A stretch of 18,143 nucleotides of DNA from CAYJPA01 sp964371945 (GTDB lineage Bacteria > Chloroflexota > Chloroflexia > Thermomicrobiales > UBA6265), in the NCBI GenBank assembly GCA_964371945.1, contig CAYJPA010000101.1:1-18143 (forward strand). The letters are read 5' to 3'. The position numbers and the translations under genes are program-made. The notes beneath the pieces were generated by a model. The model was not told where the DNA came from and searched no databases. It was given only the letters and a program-made list of their open reading frames with translations. Every line of letters starts with the position of its first letter. The first letter of the stretch is position 1. This document shows, piece by piece, positions 1 to 6,194 of this stretch.

Positions 1-55
1 GCACCCCTCTATCCACATCTCATTTGGCGACAAGACTTATGCGAAGCCGCTTAGC

Positions 56-84
56 AGAGGTGTCACTGATGAGGCACCTTTTTT
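56..84 (+). terminator. Rho-independent terminator, plus strand
   Basis: Bases 58-64 (AGGTGTC) can pair with 73-79 (GGCACCT), giving seven pairs including one G-U, around an 8-base loop. A run of six T (79-84) follows directly. The T run lies on the plus-strand side only, so it would stop a transcript entering from the left edge, not the minus-strand gene that ends at 111. One plus-strand frame is open from base 1 to a TAG at 52-54, just before the stem, and could be the tail of such a gene. A second frame stays open to 98-100, so that assignment is open. Confidence 0.45.
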
Positions 85-110
85 CATCCGTGGAAGCTAG
101 CTGCTCGTGG

Positions 111-710
111 CTACGTCGCATCCTCGACCGTTTCGTCGATGTACCATCTTTCGTCCTTCTGGATCAAATAAAAGGCGGTTCCGGAACTCCTGCCTGGGCT
201 GGCAAGATCGTCTCCTACGACGATAACGTAAACGCGTCCATCTTCAAGCATAACGACCTCTCCAAAGGAGTAAAGGAGAACCTCTGCCCCGGGGAGTCTA
301 GGGTTCAGGTTCGCCGCTTGCGCATCGTACATCGCCCGCGTGAGGTTGACTCCGGCGAAAGCCTGTTGAATGAATCGATCAGAGTGGAGCGCCAACGAAC
401 GCAAGTTATCGCCCGCGTTCAGGCAAGCCACCAGTTGCGTGACCGTGTCGCGCGCGGCACTCGCGGTGGCATCGTCGACAGGTTCGCCCTCTGGTATTGC
501 GATCGCCGTAGGACTGGCCTGGATCTGTTCATCGTCGGCGAGTGGCGTCGCCACGATGGAGACAAGTAGCTCGAACGGCACAGGCTCGATGGAGCATTCA
601 ACAGCGGGAAGTGCTTCTGGCGTCGCGGCCGATTCCTGAGCGAATGAGGGTTGCGCCTGCCCGAAGATCAGCAGCCCTGCAACGACGGTGCCGATGAAAA
701 CGAATCTCAA
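111..710 (-). CDS. Secreted protein of unknown function
   Basis: A 199-residue protein I do not recognise at family level. The N-terminus is a clear signal peptide: a short basic start, a hydrophobic stretch (about residues 4-17) and a signal-peptidase I site of the form SFAQ at about residues 22-25, so it is probably exported. The mature start is rich in Ala, Thr and Pro. The rest (about residues 65-199) has a helix containing LVACLNAGD, then a strand-rich end with YLIQKDERWYIDE. This pattern recalls NTF2/SnoaL-like domains, which often end in a strand reading 'dgW.I'. That is inference only. The start codon is TTG at 710, chosen because AGGGGA lies five bases upstream and no ATG occurs before the middle of the protein. 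It is a single gene with 227 bases of empty sequence upstream. Confidence 0.6.
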   Translation of the reverse strand: MRFVFIGTVVAGLLIFGQAQPSFAQESAATPEALPAVECSIEPVPFELLVSIVATPLADDEQIQASPTAIAIPEGEPVDDATASAARDTVTQLVACLNAGDNLRSLALHSDRFIQQAFAGVNLTRAMYDAQAANLNPRLPGAEVLLYSFGEVVMLEDGRVYVIVVGDDLASPGRSSGTAFYLIQKDERWYIDETVEDAT

Positions 711-907
711 CAGAATCCCCTACTTGGCTACCTGCAAAGGATAGCCGGCGATTAGCCACCCAAGATGCCTTGTGTAGCAAATCGCGTCGCAACGATCGAC
801 TCCGCTTCGTGACCTTTACAGCCGCTGCAAGCCTGACTCTAGTTCCGATCGTGCGCAAGTAGACTGCCTAGTCACTATGGTCAAGGGATCATTCATGTGG
901 AGGTCAG

Positions 908-927
908 GGCATTCGTCTCTGAACGCC
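908..927 (-). terminator. Weak hairpin after the MFS gene
   Basis: Ten bases past the MFS stop codon, the minus strand reads GGCGTTC, a 6-base loop, then GAATGCC. It pairs fully with one G-U; on the plus strand that pair becomes an A-C mismatch, so the minus-strand transcript is favoured. No U run follows, so termination is uncertain. Confidence 0.25.
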
Positions 928-937
928 GCAACCTGGA

Positions 938-2200
938 TCAGGCGGCAGCAGCTACCGGCACGATCAGTTCCGGTTGTGGCGTGCGATCGATTCGCATCGC
1001 CATGACGCCGCCGAAGATCGCCAGCACGCCTGAACTGATGAACGCAAGTGTGTAGTTTCCAAGCGAGTCGTGCATGACGCCGCCGAGATAGGCGAGCAGC
1101 GCCGCACCGAGCTGATGTGAACCGAGCACCCAGCCGTAGATCGTGCCGACGTTGCGCCGGCCGAACAGATCCGAGCAAAGCGCGATCGTGGGTGGAACAG
1201 TCGAAATGTAATTGAGCCCGAACAGAACTGCGAAGACGGTCAGCCCCGGAATGCCCATGTCCGTGAAGATCGGCAGAAAGAAGAGCGAAATCGCCCGGAA
1301 TGTGTAGAACACGGCCAGCAGCTTGCGCGGATCGTGCCGGTCGGTCATCCAACCCGATATCAGAACTCCAACGAAATTCATCGCGCCCATGACAGCGAGC
1401 GCACTCGAGGCTTCGACGGTCGATATGCCGTGATCGACTGCATGCGCCTGAAAATGCTGCAGCACGATCCCGTTCGACGTCGCTCCGCAAATGAAGAAGC
1501 TACCGGCAAGTAGCCAGAATTCGGGAACGCGAGAAGCCCGTTTGATCACCGCGGATGAGCTCGGCGGACTGTCGTGAACAACTGCTTCGGTCGCGCCCAA
1601 TGGCAAAAGCCCGATATCCTCTGGATCATTCCGCATTAGCAGAAGCACTGGGGCAAGCGTGGCGAGCACGATGATGGCGAGAATCACCGTCATCTCTCGC
1701 CAACCGTAGGTGACGGTGAGCCAAGCGAGCAGTGGCAAAAAGACGAGTTGTCCGACTGACCCGCCTGCACCGAGCACACCCTGCACGAGTCCGCGCCGGT
1801 GGACGAACCAGCGGGTCGCCACGGATGCCCCAACCACACCGGAGATCCCGGTCGCGATCCCGACAAAGACGCCCCACAGCAGTGACATCTGCCAGAGCGA
1901 GCTCATCTGGGACGCTCCGAGAACGGCCACGCCTGAAAGCAGCATGACTCCGGCCAGAATCCGCCTCGGACCGAGTTTATCGAGCAGCGATCCACCGAAT
2001 GGCGCCGAGACCGCGGTCATGAAGAGACCGATCGCGATCGCGGAGGAGATTTCGGCGCGGGTCCAGCCGAATTCGGCCTCGAGCGATTTGATCATCACGC
2101 TCGGAGCAGAGCGAACACCCCAGGTGGTCAGGGATACGGTGATGGTGATCGCGACGATGACCCAACCATAGAAAAATCGCCGATTGAGCGCATCCCGCAT
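938..2200 (-). CDS. MFS transporter, monocarboxylate/oxalate-formate antiporter-like
   Basis: A 420-residue inner-membrane transporter with about 12 hydrophobic segments and the two-halves layout of the major facilitator superfamily. The loop after TM2 carries the MFS motif A as GGSLLDKLGPRR (about residues 69-80). A degenerate copy in the second half reads GWMTDRHDPRK. The opening FFYGWVIVAI with a following FGWTRAEIS is typical of the monocarboxylate/oxalate-formate antiporter branch, so the cargo is probably a small organic acid or similar anion; the substrate cannot be read from sequence. The ATG at 2200 has GGAG eight bases upstream. Length is normal for the family. It is transcribed alone, with about 150 bases separating it from the oxidoreductase upstream, so a shared job is only a guess. 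Confidence 0.85.
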   Translation of the reverse strand: MRDALNRRFFYGWVIVAITITVSLTTWGVRSAPSVMIKSLEAEFGWTRAEISSAIAIGLFMTAVSAPFGGSLLDKLGPRRILAGVMLLSGVAVLGASQMSSLWQMSLLWGVFVGIATGISGVVGASVATRWFVHRRGLVQGVLGAGGSVGQLVFLPLLAWLTVTYGWREMTVILAIIVLATLAPVLLLMRNDPEDIGLLPLGATEAVVHDSPPSSSAVIKRASRVPEFWLLAGSFFICGATSNGIVLQHFQAHAVDHGISTVEASSALAVMGAMNFVGVLISGWMTDRHDPRKLLAVFYTFRAISLFFLPIFTDMGIPGLTVFAVLFGLNYISTVPPTIALCSDLFGRRNVGTIYGWVLGSHQLGAALLAYLGGVMHDSLGNYTLAFISSGVLAIFGGVMAMRIDRTPQPELIVPVAAAA

Positions 2201-2249
2201 CTACTGGGCTCCGCTGTCGAGTTCAAACATCGAGGAAGTCACTTTCAAA

Positions 2250-2280
2250 AAGATAGCACGTCTCCAAGGCCACGCTGCAA
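2250..2280 (-). promoter_or_regulatory. Possible sigma-70-type promoter for the MFS gene
   Basis: On the minus strand TTGCAG (2275-2280) and TATCTT (2250-2255) are 19 bases apart, about 45-50 bases before the ATG at 2200. The -10 box is fair but the spacing is long, so this is a weak candidate. Confidence 0.22.
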
Positions 2281-2354
2281 GAGCCAATCAGCATCCTGAA
2301 AGCCAGTCCATTTCACGTGTGTTGTTCGATCGGGTCTATTTGTGAATCAACGTT

Positions 2355-3350
2355 CTAGTCCACGAACGGCGCGACCTGTTCTGCCAACAAGGCGATTGTC
2401 TCCAAATCAGAGCCGTCGAGCTGGACGATGAAATACTGGATGCCAATCTCCGCGATCGCGCGGTAATAGGCGATTGCCCGCTCCGGCGTGGTGGCCAGCA
2501 CCTGCGTTTTGCCGTCGCGGCGTGTGCCTGGGGAGGTCGATTTGCTGGAATCGAATTGGTCATACTTTCGGTCGGCTTCGACTTCCGTTGGGGCGAGGAT
2601 GAGATAGAGCGTGAAGTGCGTACGAAGGATTTCTTCGGGCGGCCGCCCGATCTTGGCGCAATGAACGTCGAGCGCGTCCAGCTTTCGACGAATCGAGGCC
2701 GCGCGTTGGCTATCCGGAATCGCGAGGTCCGTGATCGATTCAGGTTCGCGTACGTTGCAAGCGTCTGCAAAGCGCGCGACCTGGCTAAGTGTTTTTCGTT
2801 CGCCGCTGCCGCCGATCAGGATCGGAGGGTGCGGCTTCTGCAACGGCGGTGGTTCGATCTGGATCTCGCTCGTGCGAAGGTGGTCACCTTCGAACGTGAA
2901 TGGCTCGCTGCCCCAGGTGGCGGTGATGATCTGCAACGCCTCGTCGAGCGCGGCCTGACGTTGCGGTACCGTGCCGAACGGAATATCCAATGCCCGAAAC
3001 TCGGCCTCCCACCATCCAGAGCCGATACCGAGAATATGGCGACCCCGGCTAAGGTTGTCCAGATCGGCCGCGAGCCGGGCGAGATGCGCTGGATGGCGAT
3101 ACCCCACGCAATTGACCGCCGAACCAAGTCGGACTCGATTGGTCGAAACCGCGAGTCCGGAGAGCGCGATCCAGGGATCGACGTGGATCTTGGGGTGATC
3201 GAAGATGTAGATTGCGTCGTACCCCAACTGCTCAACCTTCTTGCCCATCTGCATCAGTTTGGGCAACGCGTCCTGTCGGTTCGGCACGATCAATTGCACG
3301 CCCCAGCGGATTCCTTGATCCGCCGCCGCCACCCAAGGATGCCTGGCCAT
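2355..3350 (-). CDS. Luciferase-like (LLM class) F420/flavin-dependent oxidoreductase
   Basis: About 331 residues with the TIM-barrel pattern of bacterial luciferase-like monooxygenases. The diagnostic segments are the N-terminal strand WGVQLIVPNR, the region GYDAIYIFDHP, RVRLGSAV, and RHILGIGSGWWEAEF, the family's 'LGIG.GW' motif. HPPILIGGSGERKTL then matches the 'P.iliGG.G...L' strand and the C-terminal barrel follows. Members use coenzyme F420 or FMN to oxidise or reduce small organic substrates; the F420 branch is common in Actinobacteria and Chloroflexota. The substrate is unknown. I chose the ATG at 3350 because GGAAGG sits seven bases upstream. Two ATGs further up (3365 and 3368) have no comparable site and would add only five or six residues before the homologous part. 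Confidence 0.85.
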   Translation of the reverse strand: MARHPWVAAADQGIRWGVQLIVPNRQDALPKLMQMGKKVEQLGYDAIYIFDHPKIHVDPWIALSGLAVSTNRVRLGSAVNCVGYRHPAHLARLAADLDNLSRGRHILGIGSGWWEAEFRALDIPFGTVPQRQAALDEALQIITATWGSEPFTFEGDHLRTSEIQIEPPPLQKPHPPILIGGSGERKTLSQVARFADACNVREPESITDLAIPDSQRAASIRRKLDALDVHCAKIGRPPEEILRTHFTLYLILAPTEVEADRKYDQFDSSKSTSPGTRRDGKTQVLATTPERAIAYYRAIAEIGIQYFIVQLDGSDLETIALLAEQVAPFVD

Positions 3351-3496
3351 TCCCCAACCTTCCATCATCGAAGCGAGATTCCGTCGACGAAGCGTACCCG
3401 ACTGGAGCGCATTTCAAGCCAAGAGACGTGTTCGATGGACAATCCTGATCGGGAGCTTCGTTCGCAGATACCGGTAATCTGGGACTCCAGAAAGGA

Positions 3497-3578
3497 CAGA
3501 CACGGCGGATTGCCCCTAGGAATTCAAACGCGGTCATTTCGTAAACCATCCATTTGTAGGGGATAACCGCCGTGTCTG
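3497..3578. repeat. Long imperfect inverted repeat, MITE-like or palindromic intergenic element
   Basis: This lies in the 371-base gene-free stretch 3351-3721. The left arm 3497-3518 starts CAGACACGGCGG and ends CCCCTA; the right arm 3557-3578 is its reverse complement at 19 of 22 positions, twelve of them an unbroken run. The arms are 38 bases apart. Four more bases on each side (GGAC at 3494, GTCC at 3582) pair if a five-base bulge is allowed. There is no T run on either strand, so it is not a simple terminator. Length, position and lack of coding capacity fit a short non-autonomous palindromic repeat. No second copy was seen in the window. Otherwise the stretch holds only a small near-palindrome at 3465-3481. 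Confidence 0.6.
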
Positions 3579-3721
3579 CCCTGTCCTCAATCACGGATTC
3601 GTAATTCACTCAGTCGATAGCGATCTATTGCCGCATGTCGTCTTTTCTCGGCAGCGATGTACCATTGAGCTTGTCCGCCCACAAGCGGATGCGACTTGAG
3701 ACGCCTCGATTCGGAGCCGAC

Positions 3722-3967
3722 ATGCCTCTCTACCAGTTCCGCTGTCCCGATTGCGCGACGCTCTTCGAAGAGAAACGTTCCTTTGCCCGTAGCGACGACC
3801 CCGCCCTGTGCCCAACTTGCGGCGGTCGTCAAACGGCGAAGGTCTTCGCGTCGGCCATGTTTTACACCCCCGGCATGGCTGCCAGGGGCATGCTCGAACC
3901 GAAGACAGCTTTCAAGAATGTGCCGGCAGGGCATAGCGCGGGCTGCCCGTGCTGTGGAGGCCAATAA
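3722..3967 (+). CDS. FmdB-family zinc-ribbon protein
   Basis: An 81-residue protein that starts MPLYQFRCPDC and continues FEEKRSF...CPTCGG, the hallmark of the FmdB/CxxC_CxxC_SSSS family. CPDC and CPTC form a four-cysteine zinc ribbon. A third cysteine pair, CPCCGG, lies at the C-terminus, as in many longer members. The family takes its name from a putative regulator near formamidase genes; its true role is unsettled. The ATG at 3722 has GGAG five bases upstream. A longer reading frame back to 3635 has no ribosome site and adds residues foreign to the family. The stop codon is two bases before the moaB start and the moaB ribosome site lies inside this gene, so the two are translationally coupled. 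Confidence 0.85.
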   Translation: MPLYQFRCPDCATLFEEKRSFARSDDPALCPTCGGRQTAKVFASAMFYTPGMAARGMLEPKTAFKNVPAGHSAGCPCCGGQ

Positions 3968-3969
3968 CG

Positions 3970-4485
3970 ATGTCCTCTAGCAGCCAGCAGCACCGTGAGA
4001 TCGCGGCCGATCAAGTGCGTGTCGTGCCATTCGCGATCGTCACGGTAAGCGACACCCGCACGATTGAAACGGACACCAACGGTCAGTACTTGCAAGAACA
4101 GATCGCGGCGCTTGGCCACCCCGTGGTGGGCTACCGGATCATCAAAGACGAGCCGGATCAGGTGCTGTCCGCGTTGAGTGACTTCGCCGCGACCGAAGCT
4201 CGCCTCATCTTGTTCAACGGCGGCACCGGGATCGCGCCGCGCGACACGACCTACGATGTGCTCAGCCGTCAGCTCGAGAAAGTGCTGCCCGGCTTCGGCG
4301 AGCTCTTCCGAATGCTCAGTTACGAGCAAGTTGGAGCGGCCGCAATGCTTTCCCGCGCGACCGCGGGCGTATTCCAGAACAAGCTCATCTTCTCGACACC
4401 TGGATCAAATGCCGCGGTCCGCCTGGCCTGGGAAAAACTGGTCCAGCCGGAGCTGCACCACCTGGCCTGGGAAGTCATCCGCTAA
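3970..4485 (+). CDS. moaB: Molybdenum cofactor biosynthesis protein MoaB (MogA/MoaB family)
   Basis: A 171-residue cytosolic protein of the MoaB/Mog family, which acts late in molybdopterin cofactor synthesis by adenylylating molybdopterin or preparing it for metal insertion. Visible signatures are the first strand AIVTVSDTR, the pterin-binding loop FNGGTGIAPRDTTYDVL (about residues 83-99), LPGFGELFRMLSYEQVG and STPGS near the C-terminus. Length is normal. The ATG at 3970 has GGAGG at 3956-3960, nine bases upstream; an in-frame GTG at 3949 is less likely. It is coupled to the zinc-ribbon gene before it. Six bases after its stop the dGTPase gene ends on the other strand. No other Mo-cofactor genes are in the window, so this copy stands apart from its pathway. 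Confidence 0.92.
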   Translation: MSSSSQQHREIAADQVRVVPFAIVTVSDTRTIETDTNGQYLQEQIAALGHPVVGYRIIKDEPDQVLSALSDFAATEARLILFNGGTGIAPRDTTYDVLSRQLEKVLPGFGELFRMLSYEQVGAAAMLSRATAGVFQNKLIFSTPGSNAAVRLAWEKLVQPELHHLAWEVIR

Positions 4486-4492
4486 CTCGGTC
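4485..4492. repeat. Left copy of 8-bp direct repeat flanking the dGTPase cassette
   Basis: ACTCGGTC, overlapping the last base of the moaB stop codon. An identical copy lies at 6184-6191. Together they bracket the low-GC two-gene cassette like a target-site duplication. Confidence 0.5.
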
Positions 4493-5862
4493 TACTGCAG
4501 GTACGCATCCATCGCCGAACCGAGCGACTGCCCACTCAATCGCTGATGAATCGCGACCACCTGCGATTCGCTCATCGACGCGATCAAATCAGCAACAATT
4601 CGCTTGATTTTTCGCGTCTCGTTGTTCGCATACTCGAGGGCCTCTTGGTAGTAAGCAGGAAATACATATCGATCGGATCGGGTGGCCGCAGCGTTGCCAA
4701 ACGTTTCAAAGAGATTTGTAATGAGTGTCCGTTGTCCATATCTTTGACTGACGAGTGAAGGACTGTCGATAACGTAAAAACGCGTAAGCGCCATCAGTAC
4801 TTGAACTTGTTGTTGAAGTTCAGGATCGATTGCTAGACGGACTTCACTTTTCACCTCATGGAGTCTCAAAGAACCGGTAATGTACCGATTTATTAGTTGC
4901 GACGTCAACGTGCGCAGAGATGCGCGATCAGACCGAGTTCCACGAAATGGAGCAAGTACTCCGGGTTTCATTGCGATGCTGACCTGAAGCAATTTAACTA
5001 CATCCTCGGGACTCTTTGCGGACAGCTTTCCACTTTCGACTGCCCAATTCCCAAACCGATCCTGCTCGCGTGTGTCTGATGTCAGCCTGTCGAGCGGGAT
5101 TAGGCCAGCTCTAAAGAAGTCCTCAACATCGTGGACCGCGTAGGTAATGTCATCCGCCCAATCCATGAGCGATGCTTCGATGGTTTTATGTCCAAGCACG
5201 GGATAGATCTCCCGCTGCGCCCATTCAAAGTCGTCGAATTCTGTATTGTAAGCACCCCATTTTTCGTTTTGGATGCCGTTATTACCACGAAGCCAAGGAT
5301 ATTTGAGTATGCCATTCAACGTTGCTCGAGACAAATTAAGTCCAGTCAATTCAGTGTCTTCTTGAGCTGAATATCGCACCGCTAGCTTCGTCACGATCCG
5401 GAACGATTGAGCATTGCCATTGAATCCGTCCGGAGTGCCCTTATGGTTTCCGCCCTTGACCATAAGGTGATCGAGCGCGTCCTCTGCAACATGTCCAAAC
5501 GGCGGATGGCCAAGATCATGAGCGAGTGATGCCGCCTCCACGGCAGCAGGGTCAATCCCACCTATTTCTTCGATGGCGGTTGCGTTTGAAGGATCGTTCA
5601 GCAATCGGTGAGCTAGTCCACGTCCAACCTGAGCAACTTTCAGGGAGTGAATGAGCCTGTTGTGAACAGGATGCAATTCTGTTGGTGATGCGACCTGAGT
5701 AACTCCAGCTAGTCGCCGAAACGCCGAACAGTAGAGGATTCTGTCCTTGTCACGTTCGCCTGGTGAACGAGGATCTTCACTGAAAAGGACTGAGGAAAGG
5801 GCCGTTTCTGCATTTCTAAAACGCCGCTCACTTCTTGTTGATTGAACGGCACGTTCAGTCAT
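4492..5862 (-). CDS. dgt: Deoxyguanosinetriphosphate triphosphohydrolase (dGTPase), HD superfamily
   Basis: A 456-residue HD-domain enzyme that would split dGTP (possibly other dNTPs) into the deoxynucleoside and triphosphate. The order of motifs is that of the dGTPase family: RDKDRILYCSAFRRLAGVTQV (about 37-57), HNRLIHSLKVAQVGR (67-81), AHDLGHPPFGH with the metal-binding His115-Asp116, GFNGNAQSFRI (about 147-155), and MDWADDITYAVHDVEDF (233-249) with the metal-binding Asp. All key residues are present. It overlaps the upstream small gene by ATGA. Hand counts of 60-base lines gave 48, 47, 58, 40 and 55% GC here, against 67% in moaB and 63% in the transporter gene, which suggests transfer. Such enzymes serve in dNTP housekeeping, and some are antiphage effectors that drain dGTP. 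The context leans to the second role, but this is inference. Confidence 0.92.
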   Translation of the reverse strand: MTERAVQSTRSERRFRNAETALSSVLFSEDPRSPGERDKDRILYCSAFRRLAGVTQVASPTELHPVHNRLIHSLKVAQVGRGLAHRLLNDPSNATAIEEIGGIDPAAVEAASLAHDLGHPPFGHVAEDALDHLMVKGGNHKGTPDGFNGNAQSFRIVTKLAVRYSAQEDTELTGLNLSRATLNGILKYPWLRGNNGIQNEKWGAYNTEFDDFEWAQREIYPVLGHKTIEASLMDWADDITYAVHDVEDFFRAGLIPLDRLTSDTREQDRFGNWAVESGKLSAKSPEDVVKLLQVSIAMKPGVLAPFRGTRSDRASLRTLTSQLINRYITGSLRLHEVKSEVRLAIDPELQQQVQVLMALTRFYVIDSPSLVSQRYGQRTLITNLFETFGNAAATRSDRYVFPAYYQEALEYANNETRKIKRIVADLIASMSESQVVAIHQRLSGQSLGSAMDAYLQ

Positions 5863-6101
5863 ACAACTAGGTCAGAACGGCGCGCGATGAAAACATCACC
5901 ACGTTCTGGCCGTAATTCGATCTTGCCACGCTCCACCAACGCCCAAATTGCCGCGCGGATTGAATAATCGTCCATTTTTCGCTTCAAGAGGTTTGAGATA
6001 AGGGTGTCAGTCGGAATTGGCTGACCCAGATCCTCTGATAAAATCGCCTTTTCGGCGTTCCATATCTTCTGTTGGCGCTCTCGGAAGCTTCCGACTGTCA
6101 T
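5859..6101 (-). CDS. Small winged-helix-like protein coupled to the dGTPase
   Basis: About 80 residues, not recognised as a named family. The layout suggests a winged helix: an N-terminal helix (RERQQKIWNAEKAIL), a second helix around PIPTDTLISNLLKR, a putative recognition helix DDYSIRAAIWALVERG, then a short wing KIELRPERGDVFIA. This would suit a DNA-binding regulator or a small adaptor. It ends with ATGA shared with the dGTPase start, so the two are coupled. The ATG at 6101 has AGAGGA six bases upstream and lies just after a good promoter. A GTG at 6185 would give 108 residues, but it has no ribosome site and would put the promoter inside the gene. GC is low (one 60-base line counted at 45%). 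Confidence 0.6.
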   Translation of the reverse strand: MTVGSFRERQQKIWNAEKAILSEDLGQPIPTDTLISNLLKRKMDDYSIRAAIWALVERGKIELRPERGDVFIARRSDLVV

Positions 6102-6140
6102 CCTCGGTCCTCTCGAGTCGAACAAATGTCCGTTGCTTAC

Positions 6141-6169
6141 ATGATACCGAGCTGGCCATGTAACCGCAA
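6141..6169 (-). promoter_or_regulatory. Sigma-70-type promoter of the winged-helix/dGTPase cassette
   Basis: On the minus strand TTGCGG (6164-6169) and TATCAT (6141-6146, five of six consensus bases) are separated by exactly 17 bases. Transcription would start near 6134, about 33 bases before the ATG at 6101. This supports the shorter start for the small gene and suggests the cassette carries its own promoter. Confidence 0.45.
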
Positions 6170-6183
6170 TAGCCTTGGCGGTC

Positions 6184-6191
6184 ACTCGGTC
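6184..6191. repeat. Right copy of 8-bp direct repeat flanking the dGTPase cassette
   Basis: ACTCGGTC, identical to 4485-4492 and three bases from the stop codon of the neighbouring transporter gene. The sequence between the two copies is the lower-GC segment. Confidence 0.5.
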
Positions 6192-6194
6192 AGC

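Noticed and set aside
24..569. Plus-strand open frame of 181 codons
   Set aside because: It is antisense to the secreted-protein gene, has no ribosome site, and its product has no domain or signal pattern.
2556..3566. Plus-strand open frame of 336 codons
   Set aside because: Long, but fully antisense over most of its length to the luciferase-like oxidoreductase gene, whose motifs are clear. The frame is a by-product of GC-rich codon use.
6102..6185. GTG-started extension of the small winged-helix-like protein
   Set aside because: It has no ribosome site, would cover the promoter at 6141-6169, and would begin inside the flanking direct repeat.
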